Position numbers and translations under genes: made by a program | Notes under the pieces: model-generated | Told to the model about the DNA's origin: nothing | Database searches by the model: none | The model's input: the letters and a program-made list of their open reading frames with translations, nothing else | Shown: in pieces, positions 55,010 through 63,838 of the stretch | Layout of the letters: the number at the start of each line of letters is the position of its first letter | How positions within the stretch are numbered: position 1 is the first letter of the stretch | NCBI RefSeq assembly: GCF_003315485.1 | Contig: NZ_QNSE01000008.1 | Location: forward strand, 1-64,000 | DNA: 64,000 nucleotides | Origin: Marinomonas rhizomae | Lineage (GTDB): Bacteria; Pseudomonadota; Gammaproteobacteria; Pseudomonadales; Marinomonadaceae | Reading direction: 5' to 3'

Positions 55010-56310
55010 GCACAGCTGCGCCTTTTTCCGGCTGAGTTAGTTAATGGGTTAAGTGCTTTGGTATTGAGGAAGAACAATTGAAAGCAGGGTCTTTTTGAGC
55101 ATTTTACTTGGATTTCAGCGATGAGCTGGGCGGTTATTTATCGGCTGAAAAGTCAGAGTGCTGACGGTATTCCTGCGGGTAAAAAAGTAGAGCCAGCGAA
55201 TGATTGATTGGGTGGCAAGAAAAGATTGGATTGGATTTTTTGAACGGCACAGCTGCGTCTTTTTCCGGCTGAATCAGTTAATACGTTAAGTGCTTTGATA
55301 TTGAGGATTAGCGATTGAAAGTAGGGTCTTTTTGAGCATTTTACTTGGATTTCAGCGATGAGCTGGGCGGCTATTTATCGGCTAAAAAGTCAGTGTGTTG
55401 ACGGTATTCCTGCGGGTAAAAAAGTAGAGCCAGCGAATGATTGATTGGGTGGCAAGAAAAGATTGGATTGGATTTTTTGAACGGCACAGCTGCGTCTTTT
55501 TCCGGCTGGGTTAGTTAATGGGTTAAGTACTTTGGTATTGAGGAAGAGCAATTGAAAGCAGGGTCTTTTTGAGCATTTTACTTGGATTTCAGCGATGAGC
55601 TGGGCGGCTATTTATCGGCTAAAAAGTCAGTGTGTTGACGTCCCTGTGGGTGGGAAGAAAAGATTGGATTGGATTCTTTGAACGGCACAGCTGCGTCTTT
55701 TTCCGGCTGAATCAGTTAATACGTTAAGTGCTTTGATATTGAGGATTAGCGATTGAAAGTAGGGTCTTTTTGAGCATTTTACTTGGATTTCAGCGATGAG
55801 CTGGGCGGCTATTTGTCGGCTGAAAAGTCAGTGTGTTGACGGTATCCCTGTAGGTGGCAAGAAAAGATTGGATTGGATTCTTTGAACGGCACAGCTGCGT
55901 CTTTTTCCGGCTGAGTCAATTAATACGTTAAATACCTTGATATTGAGGAATAGCGATTGAAAGTAGGGTCTTTTGAATATTTCACTTGGATTTCAGCGAT
56001 GAGCTGGGCAGCTATTTATCGGCCGAGAAATCAGTGTGCTGCCGGTATCCCTGCGGGTGAAAAAGTAGAGCCAGTAACGGGTTTGGTTGGCAAGGAAAGT
56101 ATTGAAGTTGATTTTTTTGAACGGCACAGCTGCGTCTTTTTCCGGCTGAGTCAGTTAATGCGTTAAGAGCTTTGAAATTGAGGAAAAGCGATTGAAGGCA
56201 GGGGCTTTTTGAACATTTTACTTGGATTTCAGTCATGAGTTGGGTGGCTATTTATCGACCGAAAAGTCAGAGTGCTGACGGTATCACTGTGGGTGAAAAA
56301 GAGCGAATAG
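55010..56310. repeat. Six-unit tandem repeat array between the flagellin genes
   Basis: Six direct copies of a long unit, anchored on gcacagctgcg at 55010, 55247, 55484, 55685, 55889 and 56124, so unit lengths are 237, 237, 201, 204 and 235, and the last unit runs to about 56310. Each copy shares gcacagctgcgtctttttcc (first copy has gcgcc), a block ttacttggatttcagcgatg, and ggtattcctgcgggt-type sequence. Units 3 and 4 lack about 33-36 bases near their 3' ends. Copies differ by scattered substitutions, and the last is the most diverged. Short frames within units are interrupted by stops, so it does not look like a gene. Confidence 0.9.
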
Positions 56311-56774
56311 ATGAAGTAATAAACAGCAAAAGGTGGATGGTGTTTTTTGTTGTGCAGCATAACTTTGCATTCTTTAAAACCATTGGTTAGAGGATTGAGC
56401 AAGATTGTTCAAAGTGATGGTTGATTTCTTTAGAGAAAAACTAAGGTGATGTAAGTGTTTTTTGTTTTTTTTGCGGCAGTTAATGGGCTGTTTTTTTAAG
56501 ATCGCGCCTCATTTGTGGTAGTGGTTTGCCGTCTTTGGAGTTCTAGATGGCAAAGACTTTTTTGAGCTTTGTCAGTTTTTAGCAATGTCAGAGTTTGATA
56601 GGCGCTTTTATTGTGTTTTTTTTGTGTTTTTGTATGAAAAATACGCAAAAAGACAAGAAAGTCACAAAAAAATTTAATTGTTTTAAATTTAGTTAAAACA
56701 ATTAGTTAGGCATTTAATTGCCGCTTTTGAGGATGTATTTTTCCACCTTTAGGAAAAAGAATTCCGAAATTGAC
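56311..56774. other. AT-rich non-coding region after the repeat array
   Basis: About 460 bases with no gene. It contains a perfect inverted repeat at 56676-56703 and leads into the promoter of the second flagellin. Confidence 0.5.
56676..56703. repeat. Perfect inverted repeat upstream of the second flagellin
   Basis: aattgttttaa and its exact complement ttaaaacaatt flank a 6-base centre. The symmetric AT-rich layout could be a regulator site or a weak hairpin. Confidence 0.5.
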
Positions 56775-56801
56775 TAAAGGTTTTCAAATTCTTGTCGAAA
56801 A
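56775..56801 (+). promoter_or_regulatory. Sigma-28 (FliA) type promoter of the second flagellin
   Basis: TAAAGGTT, 11 bases, GTCGAAAA fits the FliA consensus with exact spacing (two mismatches in the -10). It lies about 50 bases before the ATG. An inverted repeat (aaggttttc at 56777 / gaaaacctt at 56797) overlaps both elements. Confidence 0.65.
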
Positions 56802-56851
56802 CCTTATACGATCTGCTTTTTTGCAGGATTTAATAAAACTAGGAGGCTATG

Positions 56852-57736
56852 ATGGCTCTTTATGTAAATACAAATACTTCATCTTTAAGTGCACAGCGCC
56901 AGCTAATGGGTTCTGCTAAATCTTTGGATACATCTTTCGAACGTTTGTCTTCTGGTTTGCGTATTAACAGCGCTTCCGATGATGCGGCAGGTCTACTTAT
57001 CTCTAACCGTTTAACTTCTCAGGTAAATGGCTTGAATCAGTCTGTTCGTAACGCGAATGACGGTATTTCTTTGTCTCAAACGGCAGAGGGCGCATTGGAT
57101 GAAACAACAAACATGTTGCAACGTATGCGTACGCTATCTATCCAGGCTTCAAATGGTTCTAACTCAGATAAAGACCGTGCAGCACTACAACAAGAAGTTA
57201 GTCAGCTATCTACAGAGATTAACCGTATCGCATCGGATACAACCTTTGGTGGCGAGAATTTATTGGATGGTACTTATACTGGTATTTTCCAAGTAGGTGC
57301 AGACTCTAACCAAACTATCAGCTTTAACCTAACGGATGGTGGTGTTAACAACACTATCGATTACGCAGGTAATGGTGGTTTTACTATGTCAGGTCTGTCT
57401 GGTAGTGCAGCGACTGCTCAGGTTGACGTATCCACTGCTTCTGTTTCTACTGTGACAAACGCTCAAAGTATGATTGATGTACTAGATACTATGATTTCTG
57501 CAGTTGATTCAAAACGTGCTGAATTGGGTGCAATTCAAAACCGTTTTGGCTCTACCATTAGTAACTTGAGTAACATTACTGAAAACGTATCATCTGCTCG
57601 TTCTCGTGTACGTGATGCTGATTTCGCGGAAGAAACTGCTAAGCTAACAAGTCAGCAAATTCTTCAGCAAGCAAGTTCATCTATCTTGGCACAAGCAAAC
57701 CAACGTCCACAAACTGCTTTGTCGCTTTTGGGCTAA
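56852..57736 (+). CDS. fliC: Flagellin, second copy
   Basis: A 294-residue flagellin paralogous to the first and of exactly the same length, highly similar over the D0/D1 ends ([40 protein letters not shown]) and most different in the middle. ATG at 56852 is chosen as aggagg lies 5 bases before it; the ATG three bases earlier is too close. Codon use is smoother than in the first copy, with many preferred codons, which may mean higher expression (inference). A terminator follows. Confidence 0.97.
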   Translation: MALYVNTNTSSLSAQRQLMGSAKSLDTSFERLSSGLRINSASDDAAGLLISNRLTSQVNGLNQSVRNANDGISLSQTAEGALDETTNMLQRMRTLSIQASNGSNSDKDRAALQQEVSQLSTEINRIASDTTFGGENLLDGTYTGIFQVGADSNQTISFNLTDGGVNNTIDYAGNGGFTMSGLSGSAATAQVDVSTASVSTVTNAQSMIDVLDTMISAVDSKRAELGAIQNRFGSTISNLSNITENVSSARSRVRDADFAEETAKLTSQQILQQASSSILAQANQRPQTALSLLG

Positions 57737-57751
57737 AATTAGTGGTAGCGG

Positions 57752-57779
57752 AAAGCTGGGACACTGTCCCGGCTTTTGT
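57752..57779 (+). terminator. Terminator of the second flagellin gene
   Basis: A 10-base stem agctgggaca / tgtcccggct (one G-T pair) is followed by a short T-run. It overlaps the region just before flaG, so flaG expression probably relies on partial read-through. Confidence 0.75.
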
Positions 57780-57799
57780 CTACTTGGAGGAACTCTGAT

Positions 57800-58222
57800 A
57801 TGTCTATTAATGCCAGTGATTTTTCTAAGCAGGGTCTTAATTACTCTTTAAAGCCAGAGCAACGTGCAGTCGAAGATTTTGCCGCATTACGTCAAGCCAA
57901 CGCTAAAGCTGTACAGAATACCGCCGATACGAGCAAAGCTGATAGAGACAATAGAGATTCCCAGCACTTTAATTCTTCTGCAAACGTTGAGCCGCGTGAT
58001 GTCGATGTCATGAATCAGAAAATGTCTCAACTTAATGTGCATTTAACCTTTGAAATGACGGAAGACAGAGCGCAAAATATCGTTAAAGTCTTGGATCAGA
58101 CAACGGGAGATGTGGTTCGCCAAATTCCTACCGAAGAGTTTCTTAAAATGTCTGATAGAATTGATGCTATTATGAGCCAACTAAGTGATATCAAGGGAAC
58201 CTTGGTAAACAGTGAGGTTTAA
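57800..58222 (+). CDS. flaG: Flagellar protein FlaG
   Basis: A 140-residue FlaG protein, thought to affect filament length in polar flagellates. The variable polar N-terminus (about 1-75) precedes the conserved LNVHLTFEMTEDRAQNIVKV and QTTGDVVRQIPTEEFLKMSD blocks. ATG at 57800 follows ttggagg. It lies between flagellin and fliD, its usual place in Vibrio, Pseudomonas and relatives. Confidence 0.92.
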   Translation: MSINASDFSKQGLNYSLKPEQRAVEDFAALRQANAKAVQNTADTSKADRDNRDSQHFNSSANVEPRDVDVMNQKMSQLNVHLTFEMTEDRAQNIVKVLDQTTGDVVRQIPTEEFLKMSDRIDAIMSQLSDIKGTLVNSEV

Positions 58223-58261
58223 ATAGATCATAGATAATGTGAAGTGTCAGGAGATAAAGTT

Positions 58262-59941
58262 ATGTCGGTAGGCTCATTAGGCGCAGGGTCGGGTTTAGAT
58301 CTAGAGTCGCTTGTAAAACAAATGGTGAGTGCTCAAAAAGACGCTAAAGTTAAACTTTATCAAGATAAAATTGATGGATATGAAGCTGAATTATCTGCAT
58401 TGGGTAAAGTTGGCTCTGCTATCGATAATTTTAAGTCTTCTGTCAAGGCTCTCAATGACGACGAGCTTTTTACTGGGCGTGATGCGAAAATCGCCCAAAC
58501 AGAAGGTGAAGAAGTGATTGCTATTACTACCGATAGTACCGCTTCAAATGGCTCTTATGCTGTTGATGTTAATCAACTGGCTAAAGGCAGCCGTGTCATG
58601 TCTGCACCAGGCACCTTTTCTTCTGCGGATGACGTGGTTACAAAAAAGGATGCGCAACTTACCTTCAAAGCTGGCAGTAACGAATTCTCCCTTTCTGTTG
58701 CTGGTGGTACAACCTTATCTGAGCTACGCAACCAAATTAATACGTCAGAAGAAAATTTTGGTGTATCTGCTAATTTGGTTGACGATGGTAGCGGCAATCT
58801 ATTTTTTACCGCTACTTCTTCTATCGAAGGTGCTGGCAATACCCTTAAAATCATTAACTCCTCAGCGGTGACCGATGCTGATGGCAATCCTGTCGTTGAT
58901 ACTTCTGTAGAAGAGCCTGAAGAGGTTGTTGAAGATGTTCCAGTTGATGAACCTAGTATCGATGATCCAGTCGAAGACGCTCCAGCTGACGAAGTTGATG
59001 AGTTGGATATAGAGGGTGATGATTATGACTTTGCAAACGATGGTTCTATTCCTGCGGACGAAGCAAAAAATATAGCGGATGTTGAGGAAGACAATGACGC
59101 TGTTGTTGCTCCTGAGGACACAGAGTCAGACTCAACGCTAGATGATGAGTCTGAAATTATTGCTGCCGCGACGATGGAAAAAAATACATCTTCTACTTTG
59201 GATAATTTAACAACGGAAGGTGTATTTGCTGGTTTATATACACCCTTAGGTGATGAAGCCCGTGACGCGGTTATTACTGTTGATGGTATTCAGATCCGCA
59301 ATGATACAAATACGTTCGATGATGCTGTTGCGGGTTTATCTATTGAGGCTCTAGCGCCAACGGATAAAACCACCAAAGTAGATATCAGCTTCGATCAAAA
59401 AACAGTACAAGAAACGATCAAAGAATTTATTGACTCCTATAATGATATTGTTGGGATGCTTCAAGCAAGCTCTGACAAAGGTGCTGTTCTAAACGGTAAC
59501 AGTATGATTCGAAACTTGCAGTCTTCTTTGTCAACTCAGTTAATGAGTAGTCATGGTAGCTCTGGAACCTTTACTTCCATTTTTGATTTAGGTGTGAAAA
59601 TGGATAATAAAGGGCAGTTAAGTTTCAATGATGCTAAGTTTAATGAGGCGATGAAAAGGGGATATAGTGAAATTGCCCCTTTGATTTCAGGTGAGAATGG
59701 CTTAGCTCAGTCGCTGGAAAACTTATTAGATAACTACACCGGTTCAGGTGGCATGACAAATTCATTAAAGGATTCGGTTCGTCGGTCGATAGATAATACA
59801 GAGGGAACGCTAGAGGCTTATGAAGACCGTATGGTTAAGTATGAAGAGTCGCTTCGTTCTAAGTTTACAAGTTTAGATTCACGTTTGGCAGAAATGAACT
59901 CCCAAGGTGGTTATTTGAACTCTGTATTATCAAAAATGTAA
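58262..59941 (+). CDS. fliD: Filament cap protein FliD (HAP2) with acidic insert
   Basis: A 559-residue cap that folds flagellin monomers at the filament tip (468 in E. coli). The N-terminal GLGSGLDLESLVKQMV-like start (here GAGSGLDLESLVKQMV) and C-terminal coiled coil (EAYEDRMVKYEESLRSKFTS) that insert into the filament are conserved. A middle stretch of about 90 residues (roughly 210-300) is extremely Asp/Glu-rich with Val/Pro, unlike the normal D2/D3 domains. ATG at 58262 follows aggagat. It precedes fliS. Confidence 0.95.
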   Translation: MSVGSLGAGSGLDLESLVKQMVSAQKDAKVKLYQDKIDGYEAELSALGKVGSAIDNFKSSVKALNDDELFTGRDAKIAQTEGEEVIAITTDSTASNGSYAVDVNQLAKGSRVMSAPGTFSSADDVVTKKDAQLTFKAGSNEFSLSVAGGTTLSELRNQINTSEENFGVSANLVDDGSGNLFFTATSSIEGAGNTLKIINSSAVTDADGNPVVDTSVEEPEEVVEDVPVDEPSIDDPVEDAPADEVDELDIEGDDYDFANDGSIPADEAKNIADVEEDNDAVVAPEDTESDSTLDDESEIIAAATMEKNTSSTLDNLTTEGVFAGLYTPLGDEARDAVITVDGIQIRNDTNTFDDAVAGLSIEALAPTDKTTKVDISFDQKTVQETIKEFIDSYNDIVGMLQASSDKGAVLNGNSMIRNLQSSLSTQLMSSHGSSGTFTSIFDLGVKMDNKGQLSFNDAKFNEAMKRGYSEIAPLISGENGLAQSLENLLDNYTGSGGMTNSLKDSVRRSIDNTEGTLEAYEDRMVKYEESLRSKFTSLDSRLAEMNSQGGYLNSVLSKM

Positions 59942-59978
59942 CTGTTTTAAATTGTAATACGTATTAATGGGGTTGTTT

Positions 59979-60413
59979 ATGTACAAGAGTAAAGGGATCC
60001 AAGCCTACAGAAAGGACTCAATTAAGTCCGATTTAGCCTCGGCTGACCCTCATCGTGTCATTCAGCTCTTAATGCAAGGCGCGCTTGAAAAGCTAGCTTT
60101 AGGCAAAGGCTGTATCGAACGTTCTGATTGGGAAGGTAAAGCGGCAGCGCTGACACGTGCAAGTGAAATTATCAACGCTCTAAGAGACGCCTTGGATCGT
60201 GATGTTAACCCTGAGCTTGTAGACAATCTAGAGTCGCTTTACGAATACATGATAGTTCGTATTACCGAAGCAAGCATTGCTAAAGACACCAGTATTATAG
60301 ATCAAGTTATGGGGCTTATTTTGCAAATCAAAGGCGCTTGGGATCAAATCTCAATGGCTGATAAGCAAGCAGCCTATGACGATCAAATGGAAGCTCGTAT
60401 GGGAGCGGTGTAA
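59979..60413 (+). CDS. fliS: Flagellin export chaperone FliS
   Basis: A 144-residue chaperone that binds flagellin C-termini to stop polymerisation in the cytoplasm. The start MYKSKGIQAYRKDSIKSDLA, the DPHRVIQLLMQGALEKLALG helix and the NLESLYEYMIVRITEASI block are standard. ATG at 59979 is preferred over the ATG 12 bases upstream because it gives the conserved MYxxxGxxAY start. Its stop overlaps the next start (taatg). Confidence 0.95.
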   Translation: MYKSKGIQAYRKDSIKSDLASADPHRVIQLLMQGALEKLALGKGCIERSDWEGKAAALTRASEIINALRDALDRDVNPELVDNLESLYEYMIVRITEASIAKDTSIIDQVMGLILQIKGAWDQISMADKQAAYDDQMEARMGAV

Positions 60414-60706
60414 TGCTTGATATGTCTCACTTAACGCAGTTAAGTGCCGCATTAGAGCAAAGTGTCATTGAAAAAGATGTAGAAGCAATACAGCAGCTGT
60501 GCAAAGACAATAATGGCTTTATTCGCTCCATTGAGCCACAGTCAGCAGTTGCTGATAATGAGCGAATTAAACACTTCATATTAGTGCATCAGTCTGCTAT
60601 TCAATTTATTCGTGATGTTCATGCGGAAATGCAAAAGCAACTCTACCAAACTAATAAAACTCGTAAGAATGTGAATAAGTACAAAGGCGTGAAAAATGCA
60701 AAATGA
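60413..60706 (+). CDS. FliT-like flagellar chaperone candidate
   Basis: A 97-residue, mostly helical protein. Size, all-helical make-up and position directly after fliS (1-base overlap) fit FliT, the FliD chaperone and regulator. The sequence itself is poorly conserved and I see no diagnostic motif. Its end overlaps the following gene by 11 bases, showing tight coupling. Confidence 0.6.
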   Translation: MLDMSHLTQLSAALEQSVIEKDVEAIQQLCKDNNGFIRSIEPQSAVADNERIKHFILVHQSAIQFIRDVHAEMQKQLYQTNKTRKNVNKYKGVKNAK

Positions 60707-62804
60707 GGAAAACTTATCCTCTCTTAATCAAGCTGAAGCATTTGCTTTGCTGTTTGAAAGAGGTGCAGCACGCCTCAAAGAACATGATCAAGAGTTGACT
60801 GATCGGTACATCAGAAACATGACCATATTTTCTCAGGTCATGCCTCATATATTTGAATCTTTTCAAAATTACCAGCCCCAAAAACGCCATATTTATATGG
60901 AAAAAAGCGGTGAGCTTAATCTATATCGCGAAGATGTTGGCGTACCACTTTTTTCGACTGAGCCAAAGGCGCAAGCAGCGAAAAAAATTGCACGAGCATT
61001 AACTGTACCGAATAAAACCTTATTAAATTTAGAGCGTACTGAAAATCACCCGAGTCGCCATGTTCATTACAGTAACAAAATTCTTGATCAGGTTGCATTA
61101 CAATCTAAAGGTCTGAAGCCACAGGAAGGTTGGCCGGAATTTGCCGGCTCCGCCATATTGTTTGGTATAGAATTTGGTTATCAACTTGAACTTCTTCTTG
61201 CTGAGCGCGAGATAAAGCACCTTTATTTGTATGAATGCGATTTAGACTTTTTCTATTACTCACTATTTGCAATTGAGTGGCAGAGTATTTTAGAAACCTA
61301 TAATCGAGATGGCCGCACGATTCATTTCTTTTTGGGTGTCAGTCCAGAAGAGTTTACTGAAAAGTATCTACATCAATTAGAAGAAAATGGCTATTTTATG
61401 GCGCCAGAGACCTTTTTACATATCGGTTATGGTAGTCCTGAGAATGATTTGGCGATTGAGCACTTTAAGAAACAATACGCCCGCCAAGTGATGGGCTGGG
61501 GCTTCTTTGATGATGCCCTAATTGGTATTGCGCAGGGGTTGAAGTCTTTACCTAAAACCAAAGTGGCGCATTTTCAAGGCCGTGATGCGCTACCAAAATG
61601 GGTGAGTAATATTCCTGTTTTTATTTTAGGGAATGGCCCATCGCTTGATCAAGGCATTGAATTGGTCAAAGAAGTACGCGACCAAGTGTTGTTAATTTGC
61701 TGTGGTTCAACCATTAATACCCTAAAAAAACTTGGTGTGACGCCAGACATTCACGTAGACATTGAGCGCCTGAAGCAGACGGTTGATAAATTCCAGTTTT
61801 TAGATTCAGATTATCTTGATAAAATTTGGGCACTGTCTGTGAATGTCATGCACCCCGGTTTGTTTGATTGTTTTAAACGCTCAGGAATGGCGATGAAGCC
61901 AGGTGAAGCGATTACCTCTTTGATGTTAAATCAAGCACGACAGCATGGGGATACTAAAGAATACGTACAGCTTAATTACTGTAACCCTGTGGTTGCCAAT
62001 TTAGCCTTATCCTATGTCCATCTTTTCGGTTTTAATAATGTTTACTACCTTGGTGTCGACAATGGTTTTAAAGACAAAGGTAGTCATCACTCGGTTCATA
62101 GTGGCTATTACAAAGATGGCAAAGAGTCTGGCTTTCAGACTTTTCAAGAAGCTAAATTAGTCGAACGCGAAGGAAACTTTGGCGGTACGATTTACGCAAC
62201 AGGCATTATGGACACTTCACGTGTTCAGTTGGAATCTCTTACTCGACAATTAAACAAACGTCGTAATTTTGCTAGCTTTAATTTATCTGATGGGGCAAAA
62301 ATCGAAGGTGTGGCTCCTTTACGCATTGAAGATGTGCTTATAATGGACCCTAAAATTGATCATGCCAAAGTCATCGACATTTTAGAAAATGTGTTTTTTA
62401 CTGAGCCGCTAGAGTCGCTATTGGACCAATCTGCGAATGAACTTATTTCTGTAGATGACTTTCGCAAAATTAGCCAGGCGCTGCAACAAGGTTGGGATGA
62501 AACTATCACAACACGTGAACAAGTGTGCGATTTGCTTTGGTCTCATCACCGACAGATTTATTTCTTAAAAGGGAGTGTTCATCGCCATATTTTTGACCTT
62601 TTAATTGGCTCTTTCACGTATTCCGCTTTCTTAATTGTGCAGTTTCTATTCAAGTTTGAAGACGAAGCAGAAACTGTAGCGCGTGCCCACTATTTATTTA
62701 CACCTTGGTGCGAATTTCTTGAAGAAATGCCAAGCATGCTCCAGCAAGCGTCAGAGTATGTAGATCAAGGTAATGATCATCTCATCACTTTTTATAATGG
62801 TTAA
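60696..62804 (+). CDS. Motility accessory factor (Maf) family glycosyltransferase
   Basis: A 702-residue protein of the Maf/DUF115 family, which transfers nonulosonic acids (pseudaminic or legionaminic) to Ser/Thr of flagellin before export. The DUF115 core has IPVFILGNGPSLDQGIELV (about residue 303) and DIHVDIERLKQT, and NVYYLGVDNGFKDKGSHHSV holds the second conserved block. Its place right after the fliDST genes and before pseI and pseG supports a flagellin target. The long C-terminal part (about 480-702) is helical. Confidence 0.9.
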   Translation: MQNEENLSSLNQAEAFALLFERGAARLKEHDQELTDRYIRNMTIFSQVMPHIFESFQNYQPQKRHIYMEKSGELNLYREDVGVPLFSTEPKAQAAKKIARALTVPNKTLLNLERTENHPSRHVHYSNKILDQVALQSKGLKPQEGWPEFAGSAILFGIEFGYQLELLLAEREIKHLYLYECDLDFFYYSLFAIEWQSILETYNRDGRTIHFFLGVSPEEFTEKYLHQLEENGYFMAPETFLHIGYGSPENDLAIEHFKKQYARQVMGWGFFDDALIGIAQGLKSLPKTKVAHFQGRDALPKWVSNIPVFILGNGPSLDQGIELVKEVRDQVLLICCGSTINTLKKLGVTPDIHVDIERLKQTVDKFQFLDSDYLDKIWALSVNVMHPGLFDCFKRSGMAMKPGEAITSLMLNQARQHGDTKEYVQLNYCNPVVANLALSYVHLFGFNNVYYLGVDNGFKDKGSHHSVHSGYYKDGKESGFQTFQEAKLVEREGNFGGTIYATGIMDTSRVQLESLTRQLNKRRNFASFNLSDGAKIEGVAPLRIEDVLIMDPKIDHAKVIDILENVFFTEPLESLLDQSANELISVDDFRKISQALQQGWDETITTREQVCDLLWSHHRQIYFLKGSVHRHIFDLLIGSFTYSAFLIVQFLFKFEDEAETVARAHYLFTPWCEFLEEMPSMLQQASEYVDQGNDHLITFYNG

Positions 62805-62806
62805 CT

Positions 62807-63838
62807 ATGTTCGAAGCTATTTTTGAAAAAATGCCTTTTATTATTGCTGAGTTATCGGGCAACCATGACCAAAATTTTGAACTCGCCAAAGGCATGATTC
62901 ATGCTGCAGCAGAAGCGGGCGTGGACGCTATTAAGCTACAAACTTACACACCAGACACCATGACGTTAGATGTTCGTCATGGTGAATTCATGGTGTCCGA
63001 GAGCGACAGTTTATGGCGTGGTTCTAATCTTTATGATCTTTATGCTAAAGCCTCGACTCCTTGGGAGTGGCATAAGCCACTGTTTGAATTGGCAGAGTCT
63101 TTAGGCTTAGTCGCGTTTAGTTCACCTTTCGATCTAAGTGCGGTGACTTTTTTAGAATCCATCGATGTTCCCTTATATAAAATTGCCTCTTTCGAGATGA
63201 CCGATATTCCTCTGATTCAAGCGGTTGCTCGAACAGGCAAGCCGATTATCATGTCGACTGGCATGGCCAGCGAAGAGGAAATTGCCGATGCTGTGGCAAC
63301 GATCCGAGCCATTGGTGATAATCCGCTAACATTGCTCAAATGTACCAGTACATACCCTTCTAAAATAGAAGACTCTAACTTGGTTACCATGGCGGACTTG
63401 GCGAAGAAAACAGGATGTCCTGTTGGTTTATCTGATCATACTCAAGGCCTAGGTGCTGCTGTAGCGGCAACTGCCTTGGGCGCTACAGTGATTGAAAAAC
63501 ACTTTGTGTTAGATCGCAGCGCTGGCGGTGTGGATGCTGAGTTCTCTATGGAACCAGACGAGATGAAAGCGCTCGTGGTCGCTTGTCGTGCCGCAAAAGC
63601 TGCGCTTGGCTCAGTCACTTATGGTGGTTCAGATGCCGAGCAAGCCGCGAAAAAATACCGCCGTTCTATTTATGTGGCTGCAGATTTGCCAGCTGGAACG
63701 ATATTGACTGAAGAGCACCTTAAAATCATTCGCCCGTCATTTGGTCTTGCTCCTAAGCATTGGCCTGACGTGTTGGGTAAAACATTACTGAAGGGTGCGC
63801 AAAAAGGCCAGCCACTTGTTTGGGATATGATGGCGTGA
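62807..63838 (+). CDS. pseI: Pseudaminic acid synthase
   Basis: A 343-residue NeuB-family enzyme that condenses a 6-deoxy-AltdiNAc precursor with PEP. The TIM-barrel start PFIIAELSGNHDQNFELAKG, the AIKLQTYTPDTMTLD strand, the LYDLYAKASTPWEWHKPLFE segment typical of PseI rather than NeuB or LegI, and the C-terminal SAF antifreeze-like domain (about 280-343, RSIYVAADLPAGTILT) are all seen. LSDHTQGLGAAVAA is the barrel's phosphate-binding end. It starts 2 bases after the maf stop. Confidence 0.93.
   Translation: MFEAIFEKMPFIIAELSGNHDQNFELAKGMIHAAAEAGVDAIKLQTYTPDTMTLDVRHGEFMVSESDSLWRGSNLYDLYAKASTPWEWHKPLFELAESLGLVAFSSPFDLSAVTFLESIDVPLYKIASFEMTDIPLIQAVARTGKPIIMSTGMASEEEIADAVATIRAIGDNPLTLLKCTSTYPSKIEDSNLVTMADLAKKTGCPVGLSDHTQGLGAAVAATALGATVIEKHFVLDRSAGGVDAEFSMEPDEMKALVVACRAAKAALGSVTYGGSDAEQAAKKYRRSIYVAADLPAGTILTEEHLKIIRPSFGLAPKHWPDVLGKTLLKGAQKGQPLVWDMMA

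Noticed and set aside
55957..56236. Overlapping frames in the repeat array (69 codons plus strand, 74 codons minus strand)
   Set aside because: They exist only in the last, diverged repeat units; the same frames are broken by stops in the other copies, and there is no ribosome-binding site.
55010..56310. CRISPR array or CRISPR-like structure
   Set aside because: Units of 200-237 bp without regular unique spacers and with no cas genes in the window; this is a simple tandem repeat.
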